NCBI RefSeq assembly: GCF_003947415.1
Contig: NZ_QHKL01000002.1
Span: 930,001 to 994,000 of the forward strand
DNA length: 64,000 bases
Source of the DNA: Amycolatopsis sp. WAC 01376
Lineage (GTDB): Bacteria > Actinomycetota > Actinomycetes > Mycobacteriales > Pseudonocardiaceae
Direction: 5' to 3'
Part shown: positions 34,344 through 42,452 of the stretch, one piece after another
How positions within the stretch are numbered: the stretch's first letter is position 1
Layout of the letters: each line of letters begins with the position of its first letter
Notes under the pieces: generated by a model
What the model was told of the DNA's origin: nothing
Database searches by the model: none
What the model saw: the letters and a program-made list of their open reading frames with translations, nothing else
Translations under genes and position numbers: made by a program

Positions 34344-35177
34344 ATGGTGGCTTCGGCTAAGGAAACGAGAACGTCGCGCAGGGCCAAGGACCGGCTGCAC
34401 CATATCCACGCCCGCGCCGGGATCCGGCAGGACGAGCTGGGTCGCGCGCTGGGACCGGAACTGCGGGAGATCTGGGGTATCGCCGAGGACGCCGAGCCCG
34501 GCAGGGTGCGCGAGATCGTCCTTCTGCGGCTGAACCGCGTTCTCGAACGGTTCGCCGATCCGCTCATGCCCGAAATCGTCTGGACCGCCTACAACCTCGG
34601 CGTGGATCCGGTGGACGGCGGGGCGGGCATGGTCGGCCGGATCAGGACGATGGTCGACAGCGGCCGCGTCGCGGTCTCCGAGCGGACCTGCACCCGGCGG
34701 TTCTACGACTTCCTGGGGAGCGTCAAGAACAGCCTGGACGGTTTCCAGGAAGACCTCACCGGTGAAGACTTCCGGCTCGCTTCACGGTGGATTTCCGGCA
34801 ACGTCCGGCCGGAGCGGGAGCAGGCCGATGGCGGTCTGCGCGACCCCGTCCCCTCGGTCCTGCGGATGTTCCTCGACGGGACGGTGTGCGGCCCGGCGGA
34901 CGAGGCGGGCGCCCCGGTCCCGGCCCGCCTCGGCGTGCACGGCGACTGGTTCTGCGTCTTCACCGACGAGCGCCTGCTGGCCGAGTACCGCGCGGTCACC
35001 GGCGCGGGCTGGTCCCGGATCCGGCACCGGACCGGCCGCGATGTCGTGCTCGCGGCCGCCGGCCGTGACGTGGCGACCGGGGTGCTGGTCAACCCCAGGC
35101 CGACGCGATCCGCCGGGATCCACGCCGCGCTCCCGCTCTCCCCGGACTCGATCGCCCGGCTGGCGATCCGTCGTTAG
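34344..35177 (+). CDS. Protein of unknown function
   Basis: The 277-residue soluble protein is not recognised. The first 100 residues are helical and basic with an HTH-like rhythm (GIRQDELGRALGPELREIWGI), which could be a DNA-binding or RNA polymerase-interacting part. The last 80 residues (VPARLGVHGDWFCVFTDERLLAEY) resemble the SseB N-terminal-like fold found in many actinobacterial hypothetical proteins. ATG at 34344 or GTG at 34347 are possible; GGAGG is very close. Its end overlaps the convergent rhodanese gene by four bases. Confidence 0.6.
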   Translation: MVASAKETRTSRRAKDRLHHIHARAGIRQDELGRALGPELREIWGIAEDAEPGRVREIVLLRLNRVLERFADPLMPEIVWTAYNLGVDPVDGGAGMVGRIRTMVDSGRVAVSERTCTRRFYDFLGSVKNSLDGFQEDLTGEDFRLASRWISGNVRPEREQADGGLRDPVPSVLRMFLDGTVCGPADEAGAPVPARLGVHGDWFCVFTDERLLAEYRAVTGAGWSRIRHRTGRDVVLAAAGRDVATGVLVNPRPTRSAGIHAALPLSPDSIARLAIRR

Positions 35178-35569
35178 GGAACGGCGGGGGTGCCGCCTTC
35201 CCGGATCGGGAGGCCCGCCGAACGCCAGGCACGGAACCCGCCTTCGAGGTCGGTCGCGCCCGGCAGGCCGAGCCGCTGCAGATCGGCGGCGGCCAGGCTC
35301 GACGAGTACCCCTCGTTGCACACGACGATCACCGTCGAGTCCGGTTTCACCTGCGGCAGCCGCCACTCGCTGTCCGGCGCGAGCCGCCATTCGAGGTGGA
35401 TGCGCTCGACGACCACCGAGTCCGGGATCTCACCCTCTTCGGCCCGGTTGACGTGCGGGCGGATGTCCACGATCAGGGCGCCGTCGCGTTGCAGCCGCAG
35501 GGCCTGCTCGGGTTCCGCCCGGTCCAGTCCGGACCGGGCGGCCACCAGGAGGCTGTCGATAGAACTCAT
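35174..35569 (-). CDS. Rhodanese-domain sulfurtransferase
   Basis: The 131-residue single-domain rhodanese has the active-site loop C84-NEGYSS and the preceding VDIRP motif. It should carry persulfide sulfur on C84. Its start codon overlaps the stop of a 27-codon ORF (ATGA), which in turn overlaps the cysteine dioxygenase gene, so all three form one translationally coupled operon. Rhodanese with cysteine dioxygenase fits handling of sulfide or persulfide made from excess cysteine. Confidence 0.9.
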   Translation of the reverse strand: MSSIDSLLVAARSGLDRAEPEQALRLQRDGALIVDIRPHVNRAEEGEIPDSVVVERIHLEWRLAPDSEWRLPQVKPDSTVIVVCNEGYSSSLAAADLQRLGLPGATDLEGGFRAWRSAGLPIREGGTPAVP

Positions 35570-35649
35570 GCCTGCTCCTCGTAGTGGGTCGCTCTGCGTC
35601 GCATGAGCAGGCGCACTGTGTTGATCGATTCGCTCGCACGCTCGCTCAT
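35566..35649 (-). CDS. 27-residue ORF bridging cysteine dioxygenase and rhodanese
   Basis: This short frame encodes 27 residues (starting MSERASESINTVRLL, containing MRRRATHYEEQA). Its ATG overlaps the cysteine dioxygenase stop by four bases and its TGA overlaps the rhodanese ATG by four bases. Without translation of this frame the two enzyme genes would not be coupled. The Leu-Arg-rich middle recalls actinobacterial sulfur-operon leader peptides but lacks cysteine. It may be a true small protein or a coupling device. Confidence 0.55.
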   Translation of the reverse strand: MSERASESINTVRLLMRRRATHYEEQA

Positions 35650-36194
35650 GGGCCCAGTATCGGGGCGAGCGAGGGGATCTCGGCGGGGACTTCGGCGAGC
35701 GTGCCGTACTCGCGGGTCGCCACCAGCGGCGGCGAGTAGGCGTGGACGCTGGCGGCGGGCTCGGAGCCGATGCCGGTCACCTGGTGCGCGCGCCCCGCGC
35801 CGAAGCCGATGCCCTCGCCCGCGACGTGCGTGCGGCGCCGGATCGGGCCGCCGGGATAGCGGTACTCCTCGCCGATCTCGCCCTGCAGCACGGTGAACGA
35901 GCCGGACGCGCCGCCGTGGTCGTGCGGTTTGGTCCGCTGACCGGGCAGCCACGACAGCAGCCACAGTTCGACGCCGTCCGTCAGCGCGAGCCGCGCCCAC
36001 CAGCGCTGTTCCTCGTCGAAGCGCAGCAGGCCGCGCAGGCCCGAGGTCAGCTCGGTGGTGACCGTGGAGGTCAGCTCGGCCAGTTCACGGGGTGTCCAGA
36101 GCAGGCGCTCGGGGTGCAGCAGCTCCGGCAGCAGCGGGTCGATCAACTGGGGGTGGATCTCGAAGTCCTGGTCGGGAGTGATGGACGTGGTCAC
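35646..36194 (-). CDS. Cysteine dioxygenase
   Basis: The 182-residue cupin oxidises L-cysteine to cysteine sulfinate. Iron ligands H91 and H93 (KPHDHGG) and H137 (RAHQV) are present, and the SVHAYSPPL stretch supplies the conserved H151 and Y153 region. GTG start at 36194 has AGGAG seven bases upstream. The gene heads an operon with a 27-codon ORF and a rhodanese and is preceded by a candidate Cys-containing leader peptide at 36277-36381. Confidence 0.9.
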   Translation of the reverse strand: MTTSITPDQDFEIHPQLIDPLLPELLHPERLLWTPRELAELTSTVTTELTSGLRGLLRFDEEQRWWARLALTDGVELWLLSWLPGQRTKPHDHGGASGSFTVLQGEIGEEYRYPGGPIRRRTHVAGEGIGFGAGRAHQVTGIGSEPAASVHAYSPPLVATREYGTLAEVPAEIPSLAPILGP

Positions 36195-36243
36195 GGTGAG
36201 GCTCCTCGTGAAGTTCGCGGGCGCGGAAGCATGGCCGAACGCG

Positions 36244-36291
36244 GCGCGACACGGGGTGCCGTCGGAAGAGGGGGACTCAGCCGTGTCGCGC
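36244..36291 (-). promoter_or_regulatory. Candidate attenuator stem in the cysteine dioxygenase leader
   Basis: A perfect 11-bp inverted repeat (gcgcgacacgg at 36244-36254, ccgtgtcgcgc at 36281-36291) has one arm covering the last codons of the leader ORF and the other in the 82-nt stretch before the cysteine dioxygenase start. A ribosome finishing the leader would cover the first arm, so pairing could depend on leader translation. There is no following U run. Confidence 0.5.
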
Positions 36292-36381
36292 GGTGGTACA
36301 TCCGCACGAGGCGACGAGGAGCAGGTCGATGGCCCGGCGGCGCCAGAAAGAGCCCCCGATGACGGGGAAGGCGGCGGACAC
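36277..36381 (-). CDS. Candidate sulfur-operon leader peptide
   Basis: A 34-residue frame starting at GTG 36381 ends WRRRAIDLLLVASCGCTTARHG (residues 13-34 in two parts: WRRRAIDLLL and VASCGCTTARHG). Actinobacterial genes of sulfur metabolism are often preceded by short peptides with an RR-(H)-(V/I)DLL-x-VAS core and cysteines near the end; this matches closely. The two Cys codons lie 7 to 9 codons before the stop, next to an inverted repeat. It is 82 nt upstream of cysteine dioxygenase, so it may sense cysteinyl-tRNA supply. Start codon is uncertain. Confidence 0.6.
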   Translation of the reverse strand: MSAAFPVIGGSFWRRRAIDLLLVASCGCTTARHG

Positions 36382-36479
36382 GGACCTGATCACACCGCCG
36401 ATGGTGCCACAGCTGCCTGCCGAGGGTCGCTTCGTCCCACTTCCTGGACCAGCCGCTTTCTCCCGACCGGCGGCCCGGT

Positions 36480-36499
36480 GCACACGCGCGCGCGTGTGC
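36480..36499. promoter_or_regulatory. 20-bp alternating CG/CA palindrome
   Basis: A perfect 20-bp dyad made only of alternating purines and pyrimidines (gcacacgcgc then its complement) lies 15 bp before the GTG of the ABC ATPase gene. It could be a regulator site or a Z-DNA-prone segment. The remainder of the 36382-36514 gap holds the divergent promoters of this gene and the cysteine dioxygenase leader. Confidence 0.5.
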
Positions 36500-36514
36500 G
36501 GACACAATGGGCGC

Positions 36515-37327
36515 GTGAGCGAGCCGATCCAGCCCAGCGAACTTGACGACCTCGTGGTGAGGATGACCGGTGTCGGGGTCCGCCGAACAGGCAACGACCT
36601 CCTCGCCGACCTCGACTGGACCGTGGAACTGGACGAACGCTGGGTGGTGCTCGGCCCGAACGGCGCGGGCAAGACCACCCTGCTCCGGCTGGCCGCGGCC
36701 GAACTCCACCCGACCTCGGGAACGGTCGACCTGCTCGGCGACCGCATCGGCAAGGTCAACATCTTCGAGCTGCGCCCGCGGATCGGGTTCACCTCGGCCG
36801 CGATCGCGCAGCGCGTGCCGGGTGAGGAACGCGTCGTCGACGTCGTGGTGAGCGCCGGTTACGCCGTCGTCGGCCGCTGGCGTGAGGAATACGACAGCCT
36901 CGACACCGACCGCGCCGTGGAGCTCCTCGGCGCCCTCGGCATCGCGCACCTGGCCGACCGCACCTTCGGGACGCTGTCGGAGGGCGAGCGCAAGCGGACG
37001 CTGATCGCCCGGTCGCTGATGACCGACCCGGAGATGCTGCTGCTCGACGAGCCCGCCGCCGGACTCGACCTCGGCGGCCGCGAGGACCTCGTCGCGCGCC
37101 TTTCGGAGCTGGCCCTCGACCCCGAGGCCCCCGCCATGGTGCTCGTCACCCATCACGTGGAAGAAATCCCGCCGGGATTCACCCACGCGCTGCTGCTGCG
37201 CGACGGCCGCGCGGTCGCCTCCGGTCTCGTGGACGACGTCGTGACCAGCGACAATCTGTCCAAGACGTTCGATCAGGACCTGCTGCTCGAACGGTCCGGT
37301 GATCGCTTCTTCGCCCGTCGCCGCTGA
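36515..37327 (+). CDS. Stand-alone ABC ATP-binding protein
   Basis: The 270-residue ATPase has Walker A GPNGAGKTT (about 47-55), a signature written LSEGERKR and Walker B MLLLDEPAAGLDLGG, then the H-loop THHVEE. No permease is adjacent. Its sequence resembles the YhcG/ModF-like group whose partner is unknown. GTG start at 36515 follows no strong ribosome-binding site. It is followed after 55 bp by an enoyl-CoA hydratase gene. Confidence 0.85.
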   Translation: MSEPIQPSELDDLVVRMTGVGVRRTGNDLLADLDWTVELDERWVVLGPNGAGKTTLLRLAAAELHPTSGTVDLLGDRIGKVNIFELRPRIGFTSAAIAQRVPGEERVVDVVVSAGYAVVGRWREEYDSLDTDRAVELLGALGIAHLADRTFGTLSEGERKRTLIARSLMTDPEMLLLDEPAAGLDLGGREDLVARLSELALDPEAPAMVLVTHHVEEIPPGFTHALLLRDGRAVASGLVDDVVTSDNLSKTFDQDLLLERSGDRFFARRR

Positions 37328-37382
37328 CGGGTCGTACTGACCGGTAGCCTGCAATCTGTCTTGGACGGTTAAGGAGGACGGC

Positions 37383-38162
37383 GTGGGAGAGTTCGTAAGT
37401 CTCGAGGTCGAAGGCGGGGTCGGCACGATCCGGCTGGACCGCCCGCCGGTCAACGCGCTGAACAACCAGGTGCAGGCCGAGCTGGCCGAAGCGGCCCGTG
37501 AGGCCTCCGAGCGCGACGACGTGCGCGCCGTGATCCTTTACGGCGGTGAGAAGACCTTCGCGGGCGGCGCGGACATCAAGGAGATGGCCGAGCGCACCTA
37601 CCCGGAGATCGCGAAGTTCGGCGCGGCGCTGACGGCGTCGCTGGCCACCATCGCGAACATCCCGAAGCCGGTCGTCGCGGCCATCACCGGCTACGCGCTG
37701 GGTGGCGGACTCGAACTCGCGCTGACCGCCGACCGCCGGATCGCCGGTGACAACGTCAAGGTCGGCCAGCCGGAGATCCAGCTCGGCGTCATCCCCGGCG
37801 CGGGTGGCACGCAGCGCCTGGCGCGGCTCATCGGCCCGAGCAAGACCAAGGACCTCGTGTTCACCGGCCGTTTCGTGAAGGCCGAGGAGGCCCTCGCGCT
37901 GGGCATCCTCGACGAGGTCGTCGCGCCGGACGACGTCTACGCCGCCGCGCACAAGTGGGCCTCGCAGTTCGCGAACGGTCCCGCTGTGGCGCTGCGCGCC
38001 GCGAAGGCCGCCATCGACGGCGGTCTCGACACCGACCTCGCGAACGGTCTCAAGCTCGAATCCCACCTCTTCGCCGCGCTCTGGGCGACCGAGGACCAGC
38101 GCAACGGCATGAAGTCGTTCATCGAAAACGGCCCTGGCAAGGCCACCTTCGAGGGGAAGTAA
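37383..38162 (+). CDS. Enoyl-CoA hydratase
   Basis: The 259-residue crotonase-family enzyme hydrates 2-enoyl-CoA in fatty-acid oxidation. Oxyanion-hole motifs FAGGADIKEM and GYALGGGLELAL are present and both catalytic glutamates are expected in LELAL (about E113) and QPEIQLGVIPGAGGTQRL (about E133). AAGGAGG precedes the GTG start. A methyltransferase gene follows after five bases and a second one directly after it, so three genes likely share a transcript. Confidence 0.9.
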   Translation: MGEFVSLEVEGGVGTIRLDRPPVNALNNQVQAELAEAAREASERDDVRAVILYGGEKTFAGGADIKEMAERTYPEIAKFGAALTASLATIANIPKPVVAAITGYALGGGLELALTADRRIAGDNVKVGQPEIQLGVIPGAGGTQRLARLIGPSKTKDLVFTGRFVKAEEALALGILDEVVAPDDVYAAAHKWASQFANGPAVALRAAKAAIDGGLDTDLANGLKLESHLFAALWATEDQRNGMKSFIENGPGKATFEGK

Positions 38163-38167
38163 GCGCC

Positions 38168-39130
38168 ATGACGCAGGTGAACGATCCGGCGCCGAATCCG
38201 CACGCCACCGCCGAAGAGGTCAAGGCCGCCTTCGACGACCCCAAGCTCGCCAACGTGCTCTACCACGACTGGGAAGCCGGGACCTACGACGAGAAATGGT
38301 CCATCTCCTACGACGAGCGCTGCATCTCCTACGCGACGGACGTGTTCAACGCCGCCGCCGGTGAGGACGGCCAGCCGTACCCGACCGCGATGGAACTGGG
38401 CAGCGGCACCGGTTTCTTCCTGCTGAACCTGATGCAGGGCGGGGTGATCAAGAAGGGTTCGGTCACCGACCTCTCGCCGGGCATGGTCCAGGTCGCGCTG
38501 CGCAACGCCGAGAACCTCGGGCTCGACGTCGACGGCCGGGTCGCCGACGCGGAGCGGATCCCGTACGAGGACAACAGTTTCGACCTCGTCGTCGGACACG
38601 CCGTGCTGCACCACATTCCGGACGTCCGCGCGGCGTTCGCCGAGGTGCTGCGGGTGCTGAAGCCGGGCGGGCGGTTCGTCTTCGCGGGCGAGCCGACGAA
38701 GGTCGGCGACTTCTACGCGCGCAAGCTCGGCCAGGTCACGTGGTACCTCACCACCAACCTGACCAAGCTCCCGGTGCTGAACGGCTGGCGCCGTCCGCAG
38801 GAGGAACTCGACGAGTCCTCCCGCGCGGCCGCGCTGGAGGCCGTGGTCGACATCCACACCTTCGACCCGTCCGACCTCGAGTCGATGGCCCGCGGCGCGG
38901 GCGCGCAGGACGTCCGCGCGGTCACCGAAGAGTTCGCCGCCGCGCTGGCGGGCTGGCCGATCCGGACCTTCGAAGCCGCCGTGCCGCAGGAGAAACTGAC
39001 CCTGCGCTGGCGTCTGTTCGCGTACCGGCTCTGGCTGCGACTGTCCGCTTTGGACAAGAAGCTGCTCGCCAAGGTGCTGCCGCGCGAACTGTTCTACAAC
39101 GTGATGATCACCGGTACCAAGCGATCGTAG
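38168..39130 (+). CDS. Class I SAM-dependent methyltransferase
   Basis: The 320-residue protein has SAM motif I MELGSGTGFFLLNL (about 73-86), an acidic motif II (VTDLSPGM) and DLVVGHAVLHHI, then VLKPGGRFVFAGEP. The C-terminal 100 residues are extra and may bind the substrate. ATG start is five bases after the hydratase stop. The substrate is unknown; the neighbour suggests a lipid-related role. Confidence 0.85.
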   Translation: MTQVNDPAPNPHATAEEVKAAFDDPKLANVLYHDWEAGTYDEKWSISYDERCISYATDVFNAAAGEDGQPYPTAMELGSGTGFFLLNLMQGGVIKKGSVTDLSPGMVQVALRNAENLGLDVDGRVADAERIPYEDNSFDLVVGHAVLHHIPDVRAAFAEVLRVLKPGGRFVFAGEPTKVGDFYARKLGQVTWYLTTNLTKLPVLNGWRRPQEELDESSRAAALEAVVDIHTFDPSDLESMARGAGAQDVRAVTEEFAAALAGWPIRTFEAAVPQEKLTLRWRLFAYRLWLRLSALDKKLLAKVLPRELFYNVMITGTKRS

Positions 39131-39131
39131 G

Positions 39132-40301
39132 TTGCCGTATCAGTTCAGCCTCGACGACGTCGCCTTCCTGCGCTCCGGCGCGGGAAGCGCGGCGCTCGCC
39201 GAATGCTCGTCCCTGCCGCTGACCGACAAGACCCGCATCGCCGACGTCGCCGCCGTGCGCCGGATCGCCCCCGAGCACGCGGCCGCGGTACTGGAAACGG
39301 TGGTGCTGCGGCGGAAGTCGTCGTCCAAATTGGACTCCGCGGACTCGTGGCTCTTCACCGGCGACGCCCTCCAGCAGGCCAGCGCCACACTGGTCGCCCG
39401 GCACCGGGCTTCACGGCTGGCCGGTCGCGACGTCCACGACGTGACGTGTTCCGTCGGCGCGGACCTGATCGAGATCGCCCGCGTCGCTTCCCGGGCACTG
39501 GGCTCGGATCTGGACGAGGTCCGGCTGGCGATGGCGCGCCACAACGCTCTCGAAGCCGGGGTTTCGCCCGCTCTGGTGCGTGCCGACGCGCTGCGGCCGA
39601 TCAGCCGGGATTCGGTCGTCGTCGCCGATCCCGCCCGCCGCGACTCCGCCGGACGCCGGGCGTGGAAGCCCGCCGATTTCCTGCCGCCGTTGGACGGGCT
39701 GGTCGAGTCGTATGCCGGCCGCGAGCTTTCGGTGAAATGCGCGCCGGGTCTCGATTTCTCCATCGCGCCGTGGGCGGACGAGGTCGAACTGGTCTCTTTG
39801 GACGGTCAAGTCCGTGAGGCCTGCCTGTGGCGCGGTGTGGGCTCGACGGTGTCGCGCCGCGCGACGGTGTTGCGTTCGGACGGTACACAGTGGACGGTCA
39901 CCGACGCGGATCCCGACGAAATACCCCTGCGTGAGCCGGGTGAATGGATCGTCGACCCCGACGGCGCCGTCGTCCGGGCCGGACTCGTACGGCATTACGC
40001 GGCGCGGCACGGCCTGTGGCAACTCGACGAACGCATCGCGTATCTGACCGGCGACGTCCCGCCGCCGGGAATCCGGGCGTTCCGGGTGTTCGAGCACGGA
40101 CCGTACAGCGAGAAGAATCTGCGCGTATTACTGAAAAAACACGATATCGGCCGAGTGGAAATCCTCGTCCGCGGTCTCGACATAGACCCGGATGCGTTGC
40201 GGCGCAAGCTGAAACCTCGCGGTGGTGAAGAAGCGACTTTGGTACTGACCAGAATCGGTCGTTCTGGAGTAGCGTTCCTTTGCCGCGCACAGCTGACGTG
40301 A
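39132..40301 (+). CDS. THUMP-like SAM-dependent methyltransferase
   Basis: The 389-residue protein has a SAM-binding core (DVHDVTCSVGADLIEIAR at about 100-117) and motif IV written VVADPARRD, as in the class I methyltransferases with a C-terminal THUMP-like domain that act near RNA. The C-terminal domain (about 310-389, HGPYSEKNLRVLLKKHDIGRVEI) fits. The start is a TTG one base after the upstream stop. Probably an RNA or nucleotide methyltransferase; target unknown. Confidence 0.8.
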   Translation: MPYQFSLDDVAFLRSGAGSAALAECSSLPLTDKTRIADVAAVRRIAPEHAAAVLETVVLRRKSSSKLDSADSWLFTGDALQQASATLVARHRASRLAGRDVHDVTCSVGADLIEIARVASRALGSDLDEVRLAMARHNALEAGVSPALVRADALRPISRDSVVVADPARRDSAGRRAWKPADFLPPLDGLVESYAGRELSVKCAPGLDFSIAPWADEVELVSLDGQVREACLWRGVGSTVSRRATVLRSDGTQWTVTDADPDEIPLREPGEWIVDPDGAVVRAGLVRHYAARHGLWQLDERIAYLTGDVPPPGIRAFRVFEHGPYSEKNLRVLLKKHDIGRVEILVRGLDIDPDALRRKLKPRGGEEATLVLTRIGRSGVAFLCRAQLT

Positions 40302-40480
40302 GGAGCATTTCCCTGAGCCGGTTCACCGGTCCGCTGAAACTGGCCGCCGCCGCGTGCCGTACAGGCTGACCTGCACCACCGTCCAGTACAAAGCGGGCAC
40401 GAGGAAGCATATCGCCTCCACCGGCGCGACTACCTGCCCTGATGGGGAATATCCCCGTGCCCGCCGTCGCTGTGCCCGGT

Positions 40481-40855
40481 ATGTCTGACAAGAAGGTGTT
40501 GAAGCCCAGCGCGGCCCACCCGATCACGGTGGAGCCGAACAAGGCGCGCGTGGTCGTCACGGTCGGCGGGAAGGTCGTGGCGGACAGCGCGAACGCGCTC
40601 ACGCTGCGGGAGGCGAACTACCCGCCCGCGCAATACATCCCGCGTGCCGACGTCGACTTCGGCGTGCTGGAGCGGACGGAACACTCGACGTACTGCCCGT
40701 TCAAGGGCGACGCGGCGTACTACAGCGTCCGCACCGGCGACGGCGTCGCCGAGAACGCCGTCTGGACCTACGAGGCGCCGCACGACGCGGTCGCCGAGAT
40801 CAAGGACCACGTGGCGTTCTACCCGTCGAAGGTGGACGCGATCGAAGAGCGCTGA
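40481..40855 (+). CDS. DUF427 protein
   Basis: The 124-residue beta-rich protein matches DUF427 (VVVTVGGKVVADSANALTLREA, then TYCPFKGDAAYYSV with its conserved Cys-Pro-Phe-Lys-Gly). The ATG at 40481 gives the usual family start MSDKKVL; an upstream in-frame ATG at 40442 would add 13 residues. Function in the family is unknown. The 180-bp gap before it holds no recognised feature. Confidence 0.82.
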   Translation: MSDKKVLKPSAAHPITVEPNKARVVVTVGGKVVADSANALTLREANYPPAQYIPRADVDFGVLERTEHSTYCPFKGDAAYYSVRTGDGVAENAVWTYEAPHDAVAEIKDHVAFYPSKVDAIEER

Positions 40856-40861
40856 ACCGCT

Positions 40862-41581
40862 TCACGGCAGCTGGTTGATCCGGTCCCCGTCGGCCGCGAG
40901 CGAGGTGTCGGATTCGATCCGCCAGACCTCCAGCCCCGGCGCCTTGACCAGGGCGTCGATGAGGGCCTCCTCGCCCGCGACGAGGGTCGAATCGAAGTCG
41001 ACCTCGGTGGCCACGCACCAGGCGCGGTCGTCCGGCCAGAACAGGTTGGGCGACTGCGCCTCGAACCAGTTCGGCCGGGGCCGCCAGCCGAGTTCCGTCG
41101 CGGACGTCAGCGGTCCGCGGAAGAGCAGGTAGTCCCGGCCGGGGTGTCGCACGCGCGGCGCGTCGAGGTGCTCGCGGGACAACGTCGCCTCGTCGGCCCA
41201 GCCGTAGCCGTCCCAAACGCAGAACCAGGCTTCCGACGCGGCTGTGTGGTCGCCGAGAACGGCCAGCAGAGCGGTGAGGCTGTGTGAAGGCAGCGTGCCG
41301 CGTCCCGGCGGGGAGCCGCGCCAGCGCGAGCCGGTGAGATTCACCGGATCCGGGGAGCCGACCAGCGCGTGCCACTGCATGGCGCCATGGGCACGCCGCC
41401 CCGTCTCGGCCGCGGCTTCGCTCCAGCTCGACCAGCCGCCGCGGTCACGCTCGGCGGGGTGGCAGACGCGGGCGTAGGCGGCGTAACCACGGGGGACCGT
41501 GCGGCCGGCCGCGCCGAACGCGCCGCCGAGCCTGGAGAGGATCCAGTCGGCGGGGGACGGGTCGAGTACCGGTCGCAGCAC
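40862..41581 (-). CDS. Protein of unknown function
   Basis: The 239-residue protein is not recognised. It is Trp- and Arg-rich with the segment VCHPAERDRGGWSSWSEAAAETGR and a central WFCVWDGYGWADEA, suggesting a globular cytosolic protein seen only in actinobacteria. It shares a 66-bp divergent promoter with the AraC-type gene and converges with the DUF427 gene six bases apart. Confidence 0.65.
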   Translation of the reverse strand: MLRPVLDPSPADWILSRLGGAFGAAGRTVPRGYAAYARVCHPAERDRGGWSSWSEAAAETGRRAHGAMQWHALVGSPDPVNLTGSRWRGSPPGRGTLPSHSLTALLAVLGDHTAASEAWFCVWDGYGWADEATLSREHLDAPRVRHPGRDYLLFRGPLTSATELGWRPRPNWFEAQSPNLFWPDDRAWCVATEVDFDSTLVAGEEALIDALVKAPGLEVWRIESDTSLAADGDRINQLP

Positions 41582-41647
41582 GGCGGCAAGTCTCCAGCAA
41601 GATCATGTGCGGCGCATCTTGTCGGTGGGCGGGGGCATACTGCCGGC

Positions 41648-42424
41648 GTGGGTGTTCCGCTGCGTCGCCGTTCGGGCCGTTCGGTGTACCGCGAAAGCAC
41701 GCCGGTCGCGGCCGTGGCAGGCGTGGTCGAGAGCGTCTGGACGGGTGTGGTGGGCGGTCGCCGTCCGCTGAGGGTGTTTCCGGACGGCTGCGTGGACCTG
41801 GTCTGGGACGGGCGAAGGCTCGACGCGGTCACTACCGTGCGCGGAGTGCTGCGGCACGAGCTGCCTTCGGCGGCCTGGACCGTCGGGCTCCGCCTGCGAT
41901 GCGGTGCCGGAGGCGCGGTGCTGGGCCTGCCGATGACGGAGCTGGCGGCGGGTGCCACCCCGTTGCGCGACCTGTGGCCCGCGAGGGCGCGCCGCGCGGA
42001 ATCCAGACTGGCCGAGTGTGGGACACCTGGTGAGGCGCGGTCGGTGCTGGAAGCACTGGTCACCGGCAGGCTCCGGGACATCGAGCCGGACGGCCTGTCC
42101 GTCGCGGCCGCTCGCGCGTTGCGTGCGCCCGGCGCTCGCGCCGACAAGGTGGCGGCGGAGCTGGGAGTGAGCGAGCGCGGCCTCCGGCGGCATGTACGGC
42201 ACGACGTCGGTGTCGGCCCGAAGGAGCTGCAGCGGGTGCTGCGGTTCCATCGGTTCCTCACGCGGCTCGAGGTCGTCGTACGGGACGGCTCGTCGCTTGC
42301 CGACGTCGCCGCCGAGGTGGGTTACGCGGATCAGTCCCATCTGGGACGGGAGTGCCGTCGGCTGTCCGGCGTTTCGCCCGGCGCACTCGTACGATCCTGG
42401 ACTGGCCGAAACGTTCCAGACTGA
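41648..42424 (+). CDS. AraC-type transcriptional regulator
   Basis: The 258-residue protein has an N-terminal domain of unknown ligand and a C-terminal double helix-turn-helix: DKVAAELGVSERGLRRHV and SSLADVAAEVGYADQSHLGRECRRLSGVSPGAL (written in two halves). The start is GTG at 41648. Divergent transcription from the unknown gene at 40862 suggests that gene is a target; a weak dyad caagat/atcttg lies at 41598-41621 between them. Confidence 0.85.
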   Translation: MGVPLRRRSGRSVYRESTPVAAVAGVVESVWTGVVGGRRPLRVFPDGCVDLVWDGRRLDAVTTVRGVLRHELPSAAWTVGLRLRCGAGGAVLGLPMTELAAGATPLRDLWPARARRAESRLAECGTPGEARSVLEALVTGRLRDIEPDGLSVAAARALRAPGARADKVAAELGVSERGLRRHVRHDVGVGPKELQRVLRFHRFLTRLEVVVRDGSSLADVAAEVGYADQSHLGRECRRLSGVSPGALVRSWTGRNVPD

Positions 42425-42452
42425 GACGGCCCGCCGAGGCGAAGATCGTGAA

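Noticed and set aside
40298..40369. 23-codon frame overlapping the end of the THUMP-like methyltransferase gene and ending in AAAACRTG
   Set aside because: It recalls a leader peptide, but it lacks a ribosome-binding site of its own, and the DUF427 gene downstream has no link to sulfur metabolism.
41598..41621. Dyad caagat/atcttg as AraC operator
   Set aside because: Arms are only six bases and AraC proteins usually bind direct repeats; kept only as a remark.
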